Positions 32,430-44,450 of a DNA stretch of 64,000 bases are shown here, piece by piece (the stretch's first letter is position 1; each line of letters starts with the position of its first letter). Made by a program: the position numbers and the translations under genes. This DNA comes from Aselliscus stoliczkanus (taxonomy: Eukaryota; Chordata; Mammalia; Chiroptera; Hipposideridae). The notes beneath the pieces are model-generated. The model saw only the letters and a program-made list of their open reading frames with translations. It searched no databases and had not been told where the DNA came from. The DNA lies in NCBI GenBank assembly GCA_033961575.1, contig CM066736.1, forward strand, positions 85,336,852-85,400,851, read 5' to 3'.

Positions 32430-33010
32430 TAACTATTAGTGCACAATAAATTATCGCAAACCATAGTGACTTAATAAAATTTTTGTTTCATACATCTTTT
32501 GCAGTTTCTTTGTGAATCCAGAGTGGCTTAGTTAGGTGGTTCTGGCTTGGGATCTCTAGGAGGTTGCAGTAGTGATGTCAGCTGGGGCTGCATTCTGAGG
32601 GCTGAAGGGGTTTGGAAGATCAGCTTCCAAGGTACTCACTCATGGTTGGCAAGTTAGTGAGGCTTCAGGGATTACTGAATCCAGGGATTCAAACAGGGCC
32701 AGTCTTAGTATCCCTTCATCCTTCAGCTTTGTCTTGACTGTATTGGCTTCATTCTCAGGTTCCACGTGTCGGCTCCCAGCAGTTCCAGGCTTATATCATC
32801 CCTGCTTATAACCTAAGCAGAAAAGAGCACATGCCATCTATTCCAGCAGTCTTTTCCAAAGTCTTCTTGCTCTATTGGCCGTTGGCTCCATCTGAGTCAT
32901 CCCTGAACTGTGGCCGGAGGAATGTAATGCCCTGACTTGCCAAGCCTGAACCACAGGTTACTCTCTGGGAAAGGGGGAAGGGGTGTGGGTAAAGTCAATT
33001 ATTCCCAAAA
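32430..33010. repeat. Unassigned old dispersed repeat
   Basis: AATTATCGCAAACCATAGTG, GTGGCTTAGTTAGGTGGTTC and GCTGGGGCTGCATTCTGAGG follow a pattern common in mammalian intergenic DNA. No termini recognised. Confidence 0.3.
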
Positions 33011-33139
33011 CACATGGAGCGAGAGTGAGAGTAGGCTTGGTTTCTCTTAGGAAAATTCGTGTACTGTTATCAGGGCAAAATGAAAGAAGGCTGCACAGCA
33101 AAAGCACAGATGCTTACTAAAATAAACTATGGCGACATG

Positions 33140-33520
33140 TGATAAGAGTCAACAATGTTCATACCCTTTGATACAGGATTCCCATACCGAGAATAATCCA
33201 AAATATGGGAAAAGTTATATTTACACATTTTAATTTCAATGCTATCCAAAAATTGGTAACCTGAATATCTTACCATAGGAGAATCTACATATCCCACACA
33301 TCTACTCAGTATGTATTCATTTAAAATAAGAACTATAAATAATTAACATCAAAGAACATGCTTATGATAAGTGGAAAATGTATATACACATGAATATCAA
33401 AACAATAACATACTACAGTAGTAAAACTATGGATGATTCTTTTTCCTTTATTTTCCAGGTTGTCTTTTAGGTACTGATATTATTGTTATGATTTAATCAC
33501 ATTTTATAAAACTTTTTAGT
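33140..33520 (+). mobile_element. Old L1 3'-region fragment
   Basis: The order TACCCTTTGATACAGGATT, ATCCAAAAATTGGTAACC, ACATGTATACACA-like text and a T-rich end follows the L1M 3' untranslated pattern. Strongly diverged. Confidence 0.45.
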
Positions 33521-33656
33521 ATCGTATTAAGAATACTTCATTCTCCTAAATATGGAATAGAGCCAAATAAACTACTACATCATTTGACTAATGATTCTGG
33601 TTAAGGTCATCGAACCTCAGAGTTAGAACCTCAGAGGTTAAAATCAGTTTAACCCT

Positions 33657-33770
33657 GGGCCGGCAGAGTGGCACGGTGGTTAAGCGCTGGCTTGGGAAGC
33701 AAGCGGACCTGGTTCAATCCCACATATGAGAGCCAGTGACACTGCCCTCAAAAAATAAAAAATCTCTGAC
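33657..33770 (+). mobile_element. Short tRNA-derived SINE with short non-A 3' tail
   Basis: The body ends in CAAAAAATAAAAAATCTCTGAC before the repeat of the target. A perfect 18-base duplication TAAAATCAGTTTAACCCT lies at 33639-33656 and 33771-33788. The TCTCTGAC before the second copy is not A-rich. Confidence 0.93.
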
Positions 33771-35578
33771 TAAAATCAGTTTAACCCTCCGAAGAGATGT
33801 CTGAGGCCCAGAGAGGTGAAGTGACTTGTTCACAGGAACTGGGGAGCAGGTCTGATTTTCAAGCTAACATTGCCTACACGGATTTAACCGATCAAATGAT
33901 ATTTGGATTTTGGTGAAATTGTTTGATTTCCTCGAAAACACATCCTCAAGTTCAAGTTGATAGCCTGCCTTCCATTACTAATTCAGATTAAAGCAGCTAC
34001 TATAACCTTTGTTGGGAAATTGTTTTTAAAAAATATTAAAACTAATACCATGGGCCTTTAGCTTCTTCCTTTTCACATCCTTGCACATCTTCTTTGTAAG
34101 CAACTTAGTGAATAAATGCAGAAAAAGCCCAGATCTAGTTAAATTAAATGGACTAAAGTAAAGTCTCTTTACTTTTAGGTATCAACCTCCTCATTCATTC
34201 CAGGCCCTGGAAATAAGAAGCTGAATAAAGTACAACCATTCTTCTCCTAGAGCTCACAGCTGAGGGGGAAAGTTAGATACATGACAGGCAGATAGCTCTA
34301 TATACTATAGGAGAATCTGATTAACACAGAATATTATAAAGGTGTTTAAGAAGTGTTCTGGGATCAGGGAGAAAGGATTATTTCCACACAAAAGGCTTCA
34401 TAGCAGAAGTAGCATTTGGGCTGAGCGTGGTAGGGTGAACGGGACTTAACCAGGCAGAGGAATGAGGATAGGGTATCACGAGTATCATGACATGAAACTA
34501 ATAAAAAGAAAAAAAAGCATCATGGCAGAGGACATAGGAAAAGAAAAGGGATGGAAGCATTAAAGGATGCCTGAAATGGTAAGCAAAATGGATGTTGGAC
34601 TCAGTGATCCTCAGCTGGGAGTACTTGTCAGAAGAACGCGGGGAGCTCTATCAAATTTCAGAAGATTGTGTTGTATACTCTGAGCGAAAAACTGTAGATG
34701 ACCACTGAGATCTTGACTATACCCTAAAAGTTTCTGGGTTTGTAATTAACACAGTACCTCACAAGAAAGTACCAGACCTAATAACCCAAGTTATTGCTGT
34801 TTAATCCATGTTGGAATTCAAGTGGCAAAAATACTGTCTGTGCTCTGGAAGGTAATTTGACACTGATTAATGACTTGATCATTAGAAACCCAAAGAGAAT
34901 TGCAAATGAAAATGGAAATACATAATTTCACACAAGGAGTTTTCCCTAATTCATTTGAAAAAAAAAAAATGTAGGTTCACCCAAGTGCTAAGGCACCTCA
35001 TGTGAGGAGCTGATGATAATCAGTAATTATCCAAGGTGAGATTCAAGATAGTTCATAAGGATGGAAATAATAACCCTGTCAGAAGTGGAAATCAGCTATC
35101 ATGGGGGAGGGTCTGTAAATCCAAACATAACATCCCGCTTGTCTTCACCTCAGAGAGCTTCCAGCTGTTAGGACACTCTGCTGTGATTTGCCAGAGATGA
35201 AATGCATTTTTAAAAACTGCACCAGCCAGCTGAGCAAAAGGCCTGGAGCCATATTCTCTTTCAAGATGCACTGAGCACTTGTGAAAAGTGCAGAGAAATG
35301 GTAGGTGTCTGCTTTCTTATCAGTTCCAGTGAAGATCTTTTCCTTGCAACACTAGGGTTAATCATTATTTTCTAAGTGAGCTAGTGGAAGACAAGGTCAG
35401 GTCTCTCTCGGGTTGAAAGGACACTTGTTGAGATGTTACGGGCTTTAAACTTATCACATTAAGGCCAGCAGTTCAAATCCAAGCCTTGCTAAAGGCAGAG
35501 GCAATATGGAGAGTTGGGGGAATAGATGTGTTGAGAAATGAATGGGAAGGAAATGGTCCAAACAACACTTGAGTGAGT

Positions 35579-35580
<2 letters not shown>

Positions 35581-35623
<43 letters not shown>
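35581..35623 (+). repeat. (AC)n microsatellite
   Basis: About 21 perfect dinucleotide units. Confidence 0.97.
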
Positions 35624-35624
<1 letters not shown>

Positions 35625-35839
35625 CTGAGCTGAATATACAAGACAATCAGTGATAGACATTATCTCACCAGATTAATTAGGCTGGAGACTCTTTGAGAGC
35701 AAGGACTGAGGTCTTGGAGCTCAGGATCCCCAGCACTATTGAGTGAATCACTGAACAGCGTGTTGAACCAGAGAAGATAGAGGTGTGGGCATGTGGCAAT
35801 GTCTTTCCACCATCACCCCAGGCAGCCTATGATGCCACA

Positions 35840-36550
35840 GACAAGCCGTGCACCTTCCCAACCTGCCTTGGGGCTGTTGTCTTCCCATTCTTCCTCTGCC
35901 TGGAATGCTTTTACCTCATACCTTCTTCCATTCCCTTGCCTTTTGAAGCCTATCAAAATCCTTCTCATTCTTTAGAGTCCATCTCAAATGTCTTTTGAAA
36001 ATAATTTTCCGAGCACAGATGGGAGTGGGGCATGTTCTTGGAAGTCAGAGAGAGATCTGGGTTTGAATCCCTATTCTACTGCTTTCAAACTCTTGAACAA
36101 GTTACTTCATACCTTGTGCCTCCATTTCCTCCAGATGGGTTTGGGGGATGATTTAATGTAATAACTTATGTACAGCGCTTACCTCAGTGACCAGCACAGA
36201 ATAGATGATCGGCGAGTACCTGTTAGCTGTCTCCCCTGGATAACCTACCTCCATGAAACCCAGCTTCATGCTTCATCAGCATTATCTCCCTCTGTCTATA
36301 CATCCTTTAACAACTCTTAGACATCTTTCCGCCATCCCACCACTTCCTTAACAAGTATGATTGCTCCCTCCTCTGTTCCACGGTGCTTTGTTTATGCCTC
36401 TATTGTAGCCCTTATTAGAGGCTGACTTGTGCTATAACTCATTGTTTCCCGTCCCTTTTGGCTGAAAATGCTTGAAGGGCAGTACCTCTAGCAATCAGCA
36501 TAGGGACTAGGTTAGGACAGACGTTCCATAAATGGTTGTCTAACTGAAAC
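35840..36550 (+). repeat. L2 LINE 3' end, split by a MIR
   Basis: TTCTTCCTCTGCCTGGAATG, AGTCCATCTCAAATGTC, then after the MIR GCTTGAAGGGCAGTACCTC. The two parts are in consecutive order. Confidence 0.65.
36030..36232 (+). repeat. MIR
   Basis: GATCTGGGTTTGAATCCCTA, GAACAAGTTACTTCATACC, ACCAGCACAGAATAGATG. It splits two L2 pieces. Confidence 0.75.
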
Positions 36551-37128
36551 AACATTTAGTCCAGCTTTCCAGGAGGCAAAGAGAGCATGCAGCAGGTCTT
36601 CTCCCAAGTGGTCTAAGTAGCAAGGAGGAAATTCCCCAGCAATTAAGTGGTTCAGAGTTGATTGCTGTCCGTCCAGCCCAAGTTAGCAGCGCCTACACTT
36701 CCACATGTCTTCGGTTCTTTGATTTCCAACCCAGCCCAGTCAGAGGAGCATTCCCTTTTGGGTCATCCAATATATCTTTTTTTTGCTGATCTGATTAGAG
36801 TGTGAAATACTTCCTTTGGAGAAAATACACAAAAGTAAGGCTTTTCTCTGGTTTTGGAAGGGACAGAAAATAAGGGAGGAAGAAGAAAATCGAAGCCAGA
36901 AGGAAATCTATCATACCCCAGGAGATGAAGAATACATGTAGCCAACATAACAGATATCACCTGGATCAAAACTTCAGAGCCTGAGCCATAAAGGACTCCA
37001 TACCCATGCACTGATCCTAGGGAAAAAACCAAACAGAAGCAAACAAGCAAAACGAAACAAAAAACCCACCTGTTCCCCAGAAGCTGTTCTTTGCAGTGAT
37101 ATCTGTAGCAACAAAGAAATAGAAGCAA

Positions 37129-37375
37129 TTGTGATGGCCGGGTGACTCAGTTAGTTAGAACTCAAGCTCTGAGCAACAGGGTTACTGGTTCAATTCCCAC
37201 ATGGGATGGTGGGCTGTGCCCCCCCCACAACTATATTGAAAGCAGTGACTGGACTTGGAGCTGAGCTGCACCCTCCACAACTAAGATTGAAGGACAACAA
37301 CTTGACTTAGAGCTGATGGGTCCTGGGAAAAAACACACTGTTCCCAATCAAGTTAAAAAAAAAAAGAAAGGAAAA
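37129..37375 (+). mobile_element. Rhin-1-like tRNA SINE
   Basis: GATGGCCGGGTGACTCAG head, GGTTCAATTCCCACATGGG box-B region, two partial repeats of the CAACTAAGATTGAA block, and ACACACTGTTCCCAATCAAG at the end. A perfect 16-base duplication AAAGAAATAGAAGCAA lies at 37113-37128 and 37376-37391. It is the best-preserved copy of this family here. Confidence 0.9.
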
Positions 37376-37535
37376 AAAGAAATAGAAGCAACCTAAAAAT
37401 TCAATACAATTCAAGAAATATGTACTGAACTCCTAAATGCAGAGGCACTGGAGTTATGGAGATAGTGGTGGAGCTGACTTCTAACCTTAGTCTGTTCTAT
37501 CTACTCAATTATTTTCATCCTTGGGAAAAGCACAG

Positions 37536-38060
37536 TATTTCAGTCAGTGTTCAACTAAGGAAGCAGAGCTACTATGAGTTATGGGATAAGGGATTTACTA
37601 TAGGAATTAGAACTCATACACTTGTGGGAGGAGCTGGGACAGTGCAGCTCTGAAAGTGAAAGGTTGGAGGGATCAGTGGAGTGGCCAACCAGCCAATCCC
37701 AGAGGAAGCCAAGCACACAGCTGCTGTGAAGGGAGAGCTGAGGGAGAAGTCTGCAGGAGGAGTCTGTGGGTCCACAGCCAAAGGTCTGATGGTGGGCCTG
37801 GAGCTAGTATTGGCCCAGAGAGTCAGCAGTTGGGAAGAGCTGGATGTGGAGTAGAGGAGAATGAAGATAGGCTGGAAGCTACTGGCACTCAAGCCATGCC
37901 TGTTGTTGCTGTAACTCACCCTCACAATCTTCGGAGAGCAATGGCTGCTGATTCCCATCTGCTTCTTAAATCTCAAGCAACAATTGTTTTTAACCAACTT
38001 TAGTCTAGAACCATACAGCTGTAGCTTAACCAAGCTGACACACATAAATTTCCTCTATCA
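37536..38060 (+). repeat. Unassigned old dispersed repeat
   Basis: CAGTCAGTGTTCAACTAAGG, GGGATTTACTATAGGAATT and GTGGGAGGAGCTGGGAC share the style of the repeat at 61346 but are more diverged. Open frames on both strands here look like chance. Confidence 0.3.
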
Positions 38061-38097
38061 CCATAAAGTCATTTTTATCTTCCAATTTTGTACAAAA

Positions 38098-38200
38098 GAG
38101 TGGGCTTTTAAGTCTGAGAAACCTGGGTTCCCATCCAGGTTCTGCTCCTCCCTAGCTATGTGACCTCAGGTAAACTACCATTTCTGGGCCTTCATAGATC
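38098..38200 (+). repeat. MIR, partial
   Basis: GAGAAACCTGGGTTCCCATC, AGCTATGTGACCTCAGGTAA. Confidence 0.7.
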
Positions 38201-38204
38201 AGAA

Positions 38205-38430
38205 TCTCTTCCTCTGTGCCACGCCCCCTCACCCCTCACCCCCCACCCCCATGCTGCTTTGTTTTAGCATTTATTTCATTTTCTTGTCGTTATCTATTTA
38301 TGGGTCCATTTCCTCCAGCAGACCACAAGCTCAAGCACAGGGATCATATCTGATTCCTCTCTATAGTTATGGTGCCTAACAGTGTCTGGCACAGAATAGA
38401 TGCCCAATAGATGTTTATTGAAAAAATAAA
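38205..38430 (+). repeat. L2 LINE 3' end
   Basis: GACCACAAGCTCAAGCACAG, GATCATATCTGATTCCTC, GCACAGAATAGATGCCCAAT. Confidence 0.65.
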
Positions 38431-40914
38431 TCCTTGAAATGGAGAACAGAAAGTCATCAGACAATCAAGCTGATAGTGGAGCCCAGTACTAAGCCATTAA
38501 GGCAGTGAGACCCATCTCTGTCCCAGTCGCATCTCAGCACCCTGTAGAAACAGGCTTCAGCCACCCTTACCTTGTCCATAGTTTCTTATCTTTTAACCAT
38601 CCCACTTCCCAACCTGTTTTAATCATCCTGATTTCTGACTCCTGGGCTTGTCTTCTGTTTATCACCTGCTATTATTACCTCTTGAACATATTACTTGAAA
38701 TGTTCAGGCCTCTGGCTCTCTATCTTGTTTGGATTTTCATTTTCCCTCCAATGAAACTATTTTTACTATCTCTGTGTATTTCTTACTCACCTACCCTAGG
38801 TTCTCAGGTCAGACTATTGAAAGTCTTGCCATCAAGTTCTCAGGCTACTGCAAGCAGAAATTCCAGGACAGTGTGGTAGGAGGTCTGAATGAAGTATATT
38901 CAGGGTACTATGGGGACATGGAAAGCATGAAGAGCACCTAATCTTACAAAAAGAAGGGTAACTTTCAGAAGTAAGTACCGTTTGATCTGAGTCTTGAGTA
39001 ATTGCTTAGAAGATTCCTAGGCAGAGAAGGGAGGATGTACCTTGCAGACAGAGACCATTAATGCAGAGGCATGAAGACAGAGGAGATCAGGGCCAGGGGG
39101 GCTGTAGGTGGGTCGGTGTGGTGGGAAGACAGTAGAAGCACAGCTGGGAAGAAAGGTCATCAATGGCTTGCATTCCAACCTAAGGAGCTTAGTTAGACAC
39201 GACCCTGTAGGATAGAGGTGATACATTGTTAGTATGATTTGGCCCAGACATGTACTTTTTTTGTCTCATGAAATTTTGTTTTTAAATTATTTTGATGACA
39301 TTTTAAAATTGGGAGATTTCACATAAAATTCTAGATCTCCAGCCTCTGTTGAAAAATCAGAAGATCTAGCCACACTCGGCTCTCATTCCCATAGGAGTTA
39401 TGTGTTGTTTCTCCTTCTCAGATGCCATATGTGTTTTGTAATTTGCTCATCTCCACCACATCCTTTTGTCATCACACTTGCACTCTTGTTTTTCTTTAAG
39501 GGGGGAAACACTTCTTAGTACTTGTGTCTCTGCGGAAAGTGGGGAAATGGAGGTTAGACCACAAGAGCCAGGCATTCCAAAAAATGGGGAATAGCATTCT
39601 CTTTGTGAAAGTGAAGAAATCAGTGCATCTGTTGGAGAACTGCAACTTTCTCTAACCCATTCCCTTCCCCCATTTATGTTACCTGCAGGGTTTGCTGTAT
39701 AAAGAGTGATGACTTCATAGGGCTGCCTTACTTTTCATAAAACCCAATGGCAATGTTCACAGACCATCAAGAAGGAATGCACCGGGAGTGCTAGTCTTAA
39801 AGAAGGTGTGGGAAACATGTACATGTCTGGCCAGAGCTTGTCGAAGCCAACACTGACTCTCAGAGCCTCACATAGGTGATGAATCAAGTAGAAAAAATTT
39901 TTGAAGACTCCGAAAAGGGCTTGTCCGTGGCCCAAAGGCAGCTAATGGCCGTTCTCTGCAGCCAGTGACAGCATGGAGGAAGTGCAGTGCAACCTCCCAC
40001 TTCCCAGATCCAGGGCCAAGAGAGCAACCTGCTCCCAGAAATCATGCAGAACTGGCTCAGCTTCTCAGTAAGATTGTTAACAGATCTCTCAGAAAGCCCC
40101 GTGGTCCTCACATCTTAGGACTGCGCTGCACTTCCAAGTATCTTAGGCGGCCAGCCCTCCCAGATCTTGGATCTCCTGCTCTGAGCTCCTTGCAGCTGGC
40201 TGAGAAGAGACTGCCGTGGGCTCCTTTGGGGCCTCCTGTCTTCAGTGGTGATTCTCGGCAGCTCGGCTCTGGCAGTCTTACCTCCTCTCCCTGTGTAACT
40301 GATCCCAGTCCTCTGGCTCTGTCAGCACCTCTGCTGTGCGCACCATGACCCGTGTGAGCCTTGAGCCGGACAGGCACCCGGAGAGTGAGGTGTGAGTTTC
40401 TTCCCAGGCCATTGAAGCTGCCTTTGTGCAGTATGCCAGACACTTGGGATCCACTGGTCGGAAAGCAGTGCCTTCACTAGATGTTCAGGGAGAAGGGATC
40501 CCGTAAGTCTTCAAATTGATCTCCCTGCTCCCCATCTTTCCCCACATCAATGCTGCTTGTACCTGCTGAACTAACATACAATAAAAGATAATGCTAAGTG
40601 TGATACGTTCCTGATCAAAGGCCTTATTGGCTCCCTCCTCATTTCCTACCAAATTCAAACCAAGTCATCTGCCCTGGCATGTTGGACCTTTTCCAGGATG
40701 ACCCAAAGTCCCAGTCTGTTGGTAATGGGACCAAGGCCAAGCCAACTTGTATGTCTAGGCCCCTCTCACTTGCAATCATATGCCCCGCATCTTATGGTTG
40801 CTCCTCCTAATCCTCAAGTTTCTGGGAATTTCATCTCTGAATTTGGGAAGCAGTGAAATATGGAAGAAAGAGCATGATCTGGGGCCAGCCTCACCAGGTT
40901 CAATTCTCATTGTT

Positions 40915-41095
40915 TTGCCTAGTATGGCGTGGTTAAGAACTCTGGCTCTGGAGTTAAGCAGAACTAGGTTCAAATACTATTCTGCCATTTCTTATCTCTG
41001 TGACTTCAGACAAATTACCTTCTCTGAGCCTTCATTTTCTAGTATGTAAAACAGGGACAATAACACCATGCATTGACTTTTGCTGACAGTTAAAT
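40915..41095 (+). repeat. MIR
   Basis: GTGGTTAAGAACTCTGGCTC, AGACAAATTACCTTCTCTG, GTAAAACAGGGACAATAAC; the tRNA-like start is well kept. Confidence 0.82.
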
Positions 41096-41376
41096 AAAAA
41101 AGCATCAGAATGTCATCAGCTGCAAAAAATAAATTAAAACTCCAAATGGCTAAAACAATAAGGAAAATGTGTTATGTCACATAAAAGAAGTCCAGAAGTA
41201 GGGAAATTTCAAGATTGGCTAATTCATCGATGACCCAGGTTCTTTCCATCTTTATGCTCTTCCAACCTCAGCGTATAGGCTTCCTCGACTGATTTTCCTT
41301 GTGATCATAAGATGGCTACCAGAGTTCTAGGCATCACACCCAGACACTGTAATATGCAACAGCAGAAGAGGGTCAT

Positions 41377-41380
<4 letters not shown>

Positions 41381-41419
<39 letters not shown>
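41381..41419 (+). repeat. (TG)n microsatellite
   Basis: About 20 perfect units abutting the 3' (T-rich) side of an antisense SINE. Confidence 0.97.
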
Positions 41420-41421
<2 letters not shown>

Positions 41422-41595
41422 AAGAAATTTTATTGGAGAACAGTGTGTTTTTCCAGGACTCATGAGCTCCAAGTCAAGTGTTTGTCTTCAATCTAGTTGT
41501 GGAGGGCGCAGCTCAGTGGCCCATGTGGGAATCAAACCGGCAATTTTGGTGGTATGAGCCTGTGCTCTAACCACCCGAGCTAATGGCCACCCCTT
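41420..41595 (-). mobile_element. Rhin-1-like tRNA SINE
   Basis: AAATTTTATTGGAGAACAGT, CTCCAAGTCAAGTG, GTGGAGGGCGCAGC, head with GCTCTAACCACCCGAGC. It abuts a TG microsatellite on the left, which hides any duplication there. Confidence 0.85.
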
Positions 41596-41929
41596 CTTTT
41601 GTGTTTTTTTTTTGAAGTGAGGAAACCTTTCCCATATGTTCTCACAGAACTCTGCCTCTCCCCTCAAAGCCTTTGCTTATGCTACTTCCTCACCGATGCC
41701 TTCTCCCATACCTTTGGCCCAAGCTGAGTCACAAACCTGCCTTTAATCAAATCACTGACAAAAGGAAGTAGGATCACCATGATTGGCTTGGCCAGTCATA
41801 CTGGAGATAGAGTCCTTTTTCCTGATGGATGGCTAGCTGAACAAAATTAGAATTTTGTGAGCAGAGAAGGTATGGGATGCTTGTTGGATAGGCAACCAAC
41901 AGTGTCTGTTACAACAGACGAGAGTTTTT

Positions 41930-42090
41930 AACTTTTACTGTGTGAACTTATTCAAATCACATAACTCCTAGAGCACTCATTTCTTCATCTGTAAAATGGG
42001 AATAGGATTATCTGATTTGTTGGATGGTTATAAAATTAAATGAGATGACAAGTGAAGTCTTTGGTGCTTAGTAAATGGTAGCTGTTTATT
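41930..42090 (+). repeat. MIR, partial
   Basis: TTTCTTCATCTGTAAAATGG, AAATTAAATGAGATGACAAG, GGTGCTTAGTAAATGG. Confidence 0.75.
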
Positions 42091-42196
42091 ATAGTTGTAT
42101 ATAATTATTGCCAGAGTACTTGGGCAGCAGGCTGAGGTCTCTAACAAAGTTCCTGGGGTTGACCTCAGCCTGAAAGTCTCAAAAGCGTGAGCACTA

Positions 42197-42652
42197 GGGC
42201 CGGCCGAGTGGCGCATTGGTTAAGAGCTGGCTTGGGATGCGGTCCTGGTTCAGATCCCACGTAGAGGGCAAGTAACACTGCCCTCTACAGCTAAGATGGT
42301 GAACAACAGCTTTACCTGGAGCTGGGCTGCTGTGAGTCCCCACAGGACAGCATAGCTGCAGCCCCTGCTGCAATGGGCTGCCATAGGCTACAGTGAGTGG
42401 CCAACAGCCAGCGTGAGTGGCTGGCAACCAGTGTGAGCTGCCAAGAGCCACTGTGAGTGGCCGTCCAGAGGCCGGCAACCGATCTGCCTCACCCGAGAAG
42501 AGTGCAATGATGATACCAACATGGGCCAGTGAAGCAATGTCCTCCACAACTAGAATGAAGAACAAAAGGACAGCAACTTGTCTGTTCCCCTTCCCCAGTT
42601 CCCCAATGCTGTTCCCCTCCCCCAATTCCCCAATAAAAATCTTAAAAAAAAA
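42197..42652 (+). mobile_element. Long tRNA-derived SINE
   Basis: The head has a small deletion (GGGATGCGGTCCTGG). The body has three internal GTGAGYGGC units and ends CCAATAAAAATCTTAAAA. The 16-base duplication AAAAGC(G/A)TGAGCACTA lies at 42181-42196 and 42653-42668. Confidence 0.93.
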
Positions 42653-42779
42653 AAAAGCATGAGCACTAGAAACAGTTCAGACTTAATGTTCTATAGTTGT
42701 GATTGTGTGTATTAATTTGCCCAACGCTAATCCTTCAAGAATAGTTGCCCGTGTCCAATAGTTCTCCTTTTGCTTTGGG

Positions 42780-43230
42780 GGAGAAGGGTTTTGGGGGGGA
42801 GTCCTCAATAATTTTTGTTTAAATGATTAAATTTTCTGTTCTAACATTTCCACATGGTTCTTTATATCTTCTGTTTCTTTGATGAGGCTGTTTACATTTT
42901 CATTTGTTTCAAGCATGTTCATAATTGTTCCCTAGGGCATTTTTTTTATGATGGCTGTAAAATCGTTGTCAGGGAATTCCAATAGTGTGTCATGTCAGTG
43001 TTGGTGTTTGTTGATTGTCTCTCTGCAATCAAAATCTCAAAAGGCTAAGATTTTCCTGATTCTTGGTAAGACAAGTGATTTTCTATTATATCCTGGACAT
43101 TCGGGGGTACTATTACCTTATGAGAACATGGACTTTATCTTTTATTACAGGGGATAGGGACCTACAGACTTTGTGTGGAGTACAGCAGAAATGGACTGCC
43201 TACCTTCCCCCTTCCTGCTCTCCTTGGAGC
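42780..43230 (-). mobile_element. L1M 5'-region fragment, reversed
   Basis: Plus-strand reading contains TTCTGTTCTAACATTTCC, TTTATGATGGCTG, AATTCCAATAGTGTGTCAT, GATTTTCTATTATATCCTGG: a well-known old L1 segment in antisense. The right end meets the PCID2 retrocopy. Confidence 0.65.
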
Positions 43231-43285
43231 TTCTTCATCTCTGCCTGTTGGTGTTCCCAGATTTCAGGCTCCTCCGGGACCCAGA

Positions 43286-43638
43286 ATTATTGGCAAATAC
43301 TTGAAGGTCAAGTGCTACTGCATACATGACAGGCAGAGCACAGTTTTCTTCTTTGTGGGCCCACAGGAATGATTGGATGATGACAGTCTGGCATTTGTTT
43401 GCCTCTATGAAGTCATGGTTTCCCATTGCATAAGTGCACCTTAAACGAGCTGCAAACATTTTGTCATAAGGGGTTCCAAAACTTGTTGATACTTCTCTTC
43501 CGGAGAGGCCAACTAACACCATGGGTTTGCAACATGAAGATGCTTGAAAGACACCAGCTCCACACAGGATGTCCTGTCTCTGATGTCAATTGTTTCATAG
43601 ACCTGCTTCAGGTACATGTTTGTAGTGATGTGCACCAT
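43286..43638 (-). pseudogene. PCID2: PCID2 processed pseudogene fragment (N-terminal third)
   Basis: PCID2 is a PCI-domain subunit of the TREX-2 mRNA-export complex (family knowledge). On the minus strand, from ATG at 43638, the translation follows the PCID2 N-terminus for about 115 residues. Recognisable pieces are [36 protein letters not shown] and [12 protein letters not shown]. The frame is broken: a TAG lies just after the HVANP segment, there is a frame shift around the EP/PYD junction, and about three residues are missing before AHKEEN. No introns interrupt it, so it is a retrocopy. Homology stops abruptly after VFANN, so the C-terminal two-thirds and any poly(A) tail are missing. The left side abuts L1 sequence. 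Not functional. Confidence 0.82.
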
Positions 43639-43929
43639 GGTGGTGCCCATGGTCAGGCCAGTAGTTCTTTTGTGTCAGGAGATCCAGTAAGACAATGATT
43701 CCTGCTAGGTGGCCCGCTGTCCTGGTGCTCTTACTCCTAGAGGGAATTAGAAGCAATCTCACCTTCCCTGCTGAAGGATTAGATGTCCTAAGACCAAGCA
43801 ACCCATATACCAAGAGTATATCTCATTTCTTGGCCTTTGAGTCCTCAGATTAGGACGAGAGCTCGATGGGTAGGAACCATCTCCTGCCTCCTTTGCTCCT
43901 CCACAGCACCTAGGACTATATCTGTGTCC

Positions 43930-44130
43930 GTTCCAGGTTCCCAGCCCAGCTCTGCCACTTACACTGCTGGACCTTACAGCAGTGTGACCTTAGACAAAGC
44001 TCTTCACCTATATTTGAATATCATTTTCCTCACCTGTAAAACAGGGATGATAATACCATGTCCATTTTATAGAGTTATGGTAGAGATGAAATTAGTAGTG
44101 GCTATACATCATGCTTGTCAAATTGAGTGA
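43930..44130 (+). repeat. MIR
   Basis: CAGCTCTGCCACTTACACTG, TTAGACAAAGCTCTTCACC, CCTGTAAAACAGGGATGAT. Confidence 0.78.
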
Positions 44131-44249
44131 GGCTTGATAAACAGTGGCTGAGTTCTTATACATATTCAATAGTTATTTGTGATTGATTATAGGGGGTGAA
44201 TCCCTGCACCTACATATATGAAACACATGAAGACAGTGATGATTAAGAT

Positions 44250-44450
44250 AGGTCCATTGCTTACACTTTCACAAACTACACTTTCCCCTCAGAGGTAGAC
44301 GTTAGCCTTATCCTAATTTTTACACATAATGATACTGAAGCTCAGAGAATAAGAACTTGGTCTGGGCCACACAGCAAGTTAGTGGCAGAGCAGTGATTTG
44401 AACCCATGTATCTCTGATACCAAAGCCCTATAGTCTTCCACTGACCCATT
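44250..44450 (-). repeat. MIR
   Basis: Antisense: CTGAAGCTCAGAGAATAAG, GCCACACAGCAAGTTAGTGG, TTGAACCCATGTATCTCTG. Confidence 0.72.

Larger units (their letters stand above)
28700..42180. other. Intergenic region upstream of EMSY, part 1
   Basis: No exon or RNA gene supported. Outside the listed repeats, 28990-29550, 30410-31090, 31670-32420, 33790-35580, 36560-37110, 38440-40900 and 41100-41380 hold no feature I can name. A MIR-like core (CCTGTTTTACAGATCAG) lies near 28870-28900 and another near 30790-30900. The frame at 39965-40348 has no recognisable product. Confidence 0.75.

Noticed and set aside
35581..35623. Possible CRISPR-like repetition
   Set aside because: Simple dinucleotide repeat; no spaced direct repeats anywhere in the window, and the genome is mammalian.
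43837..44130. 97-codon plus-strand frame near the PCID2 fragment
   Set aside because: Overlaps a MIR and is not similar to PCID2 or any neighbouring frame.
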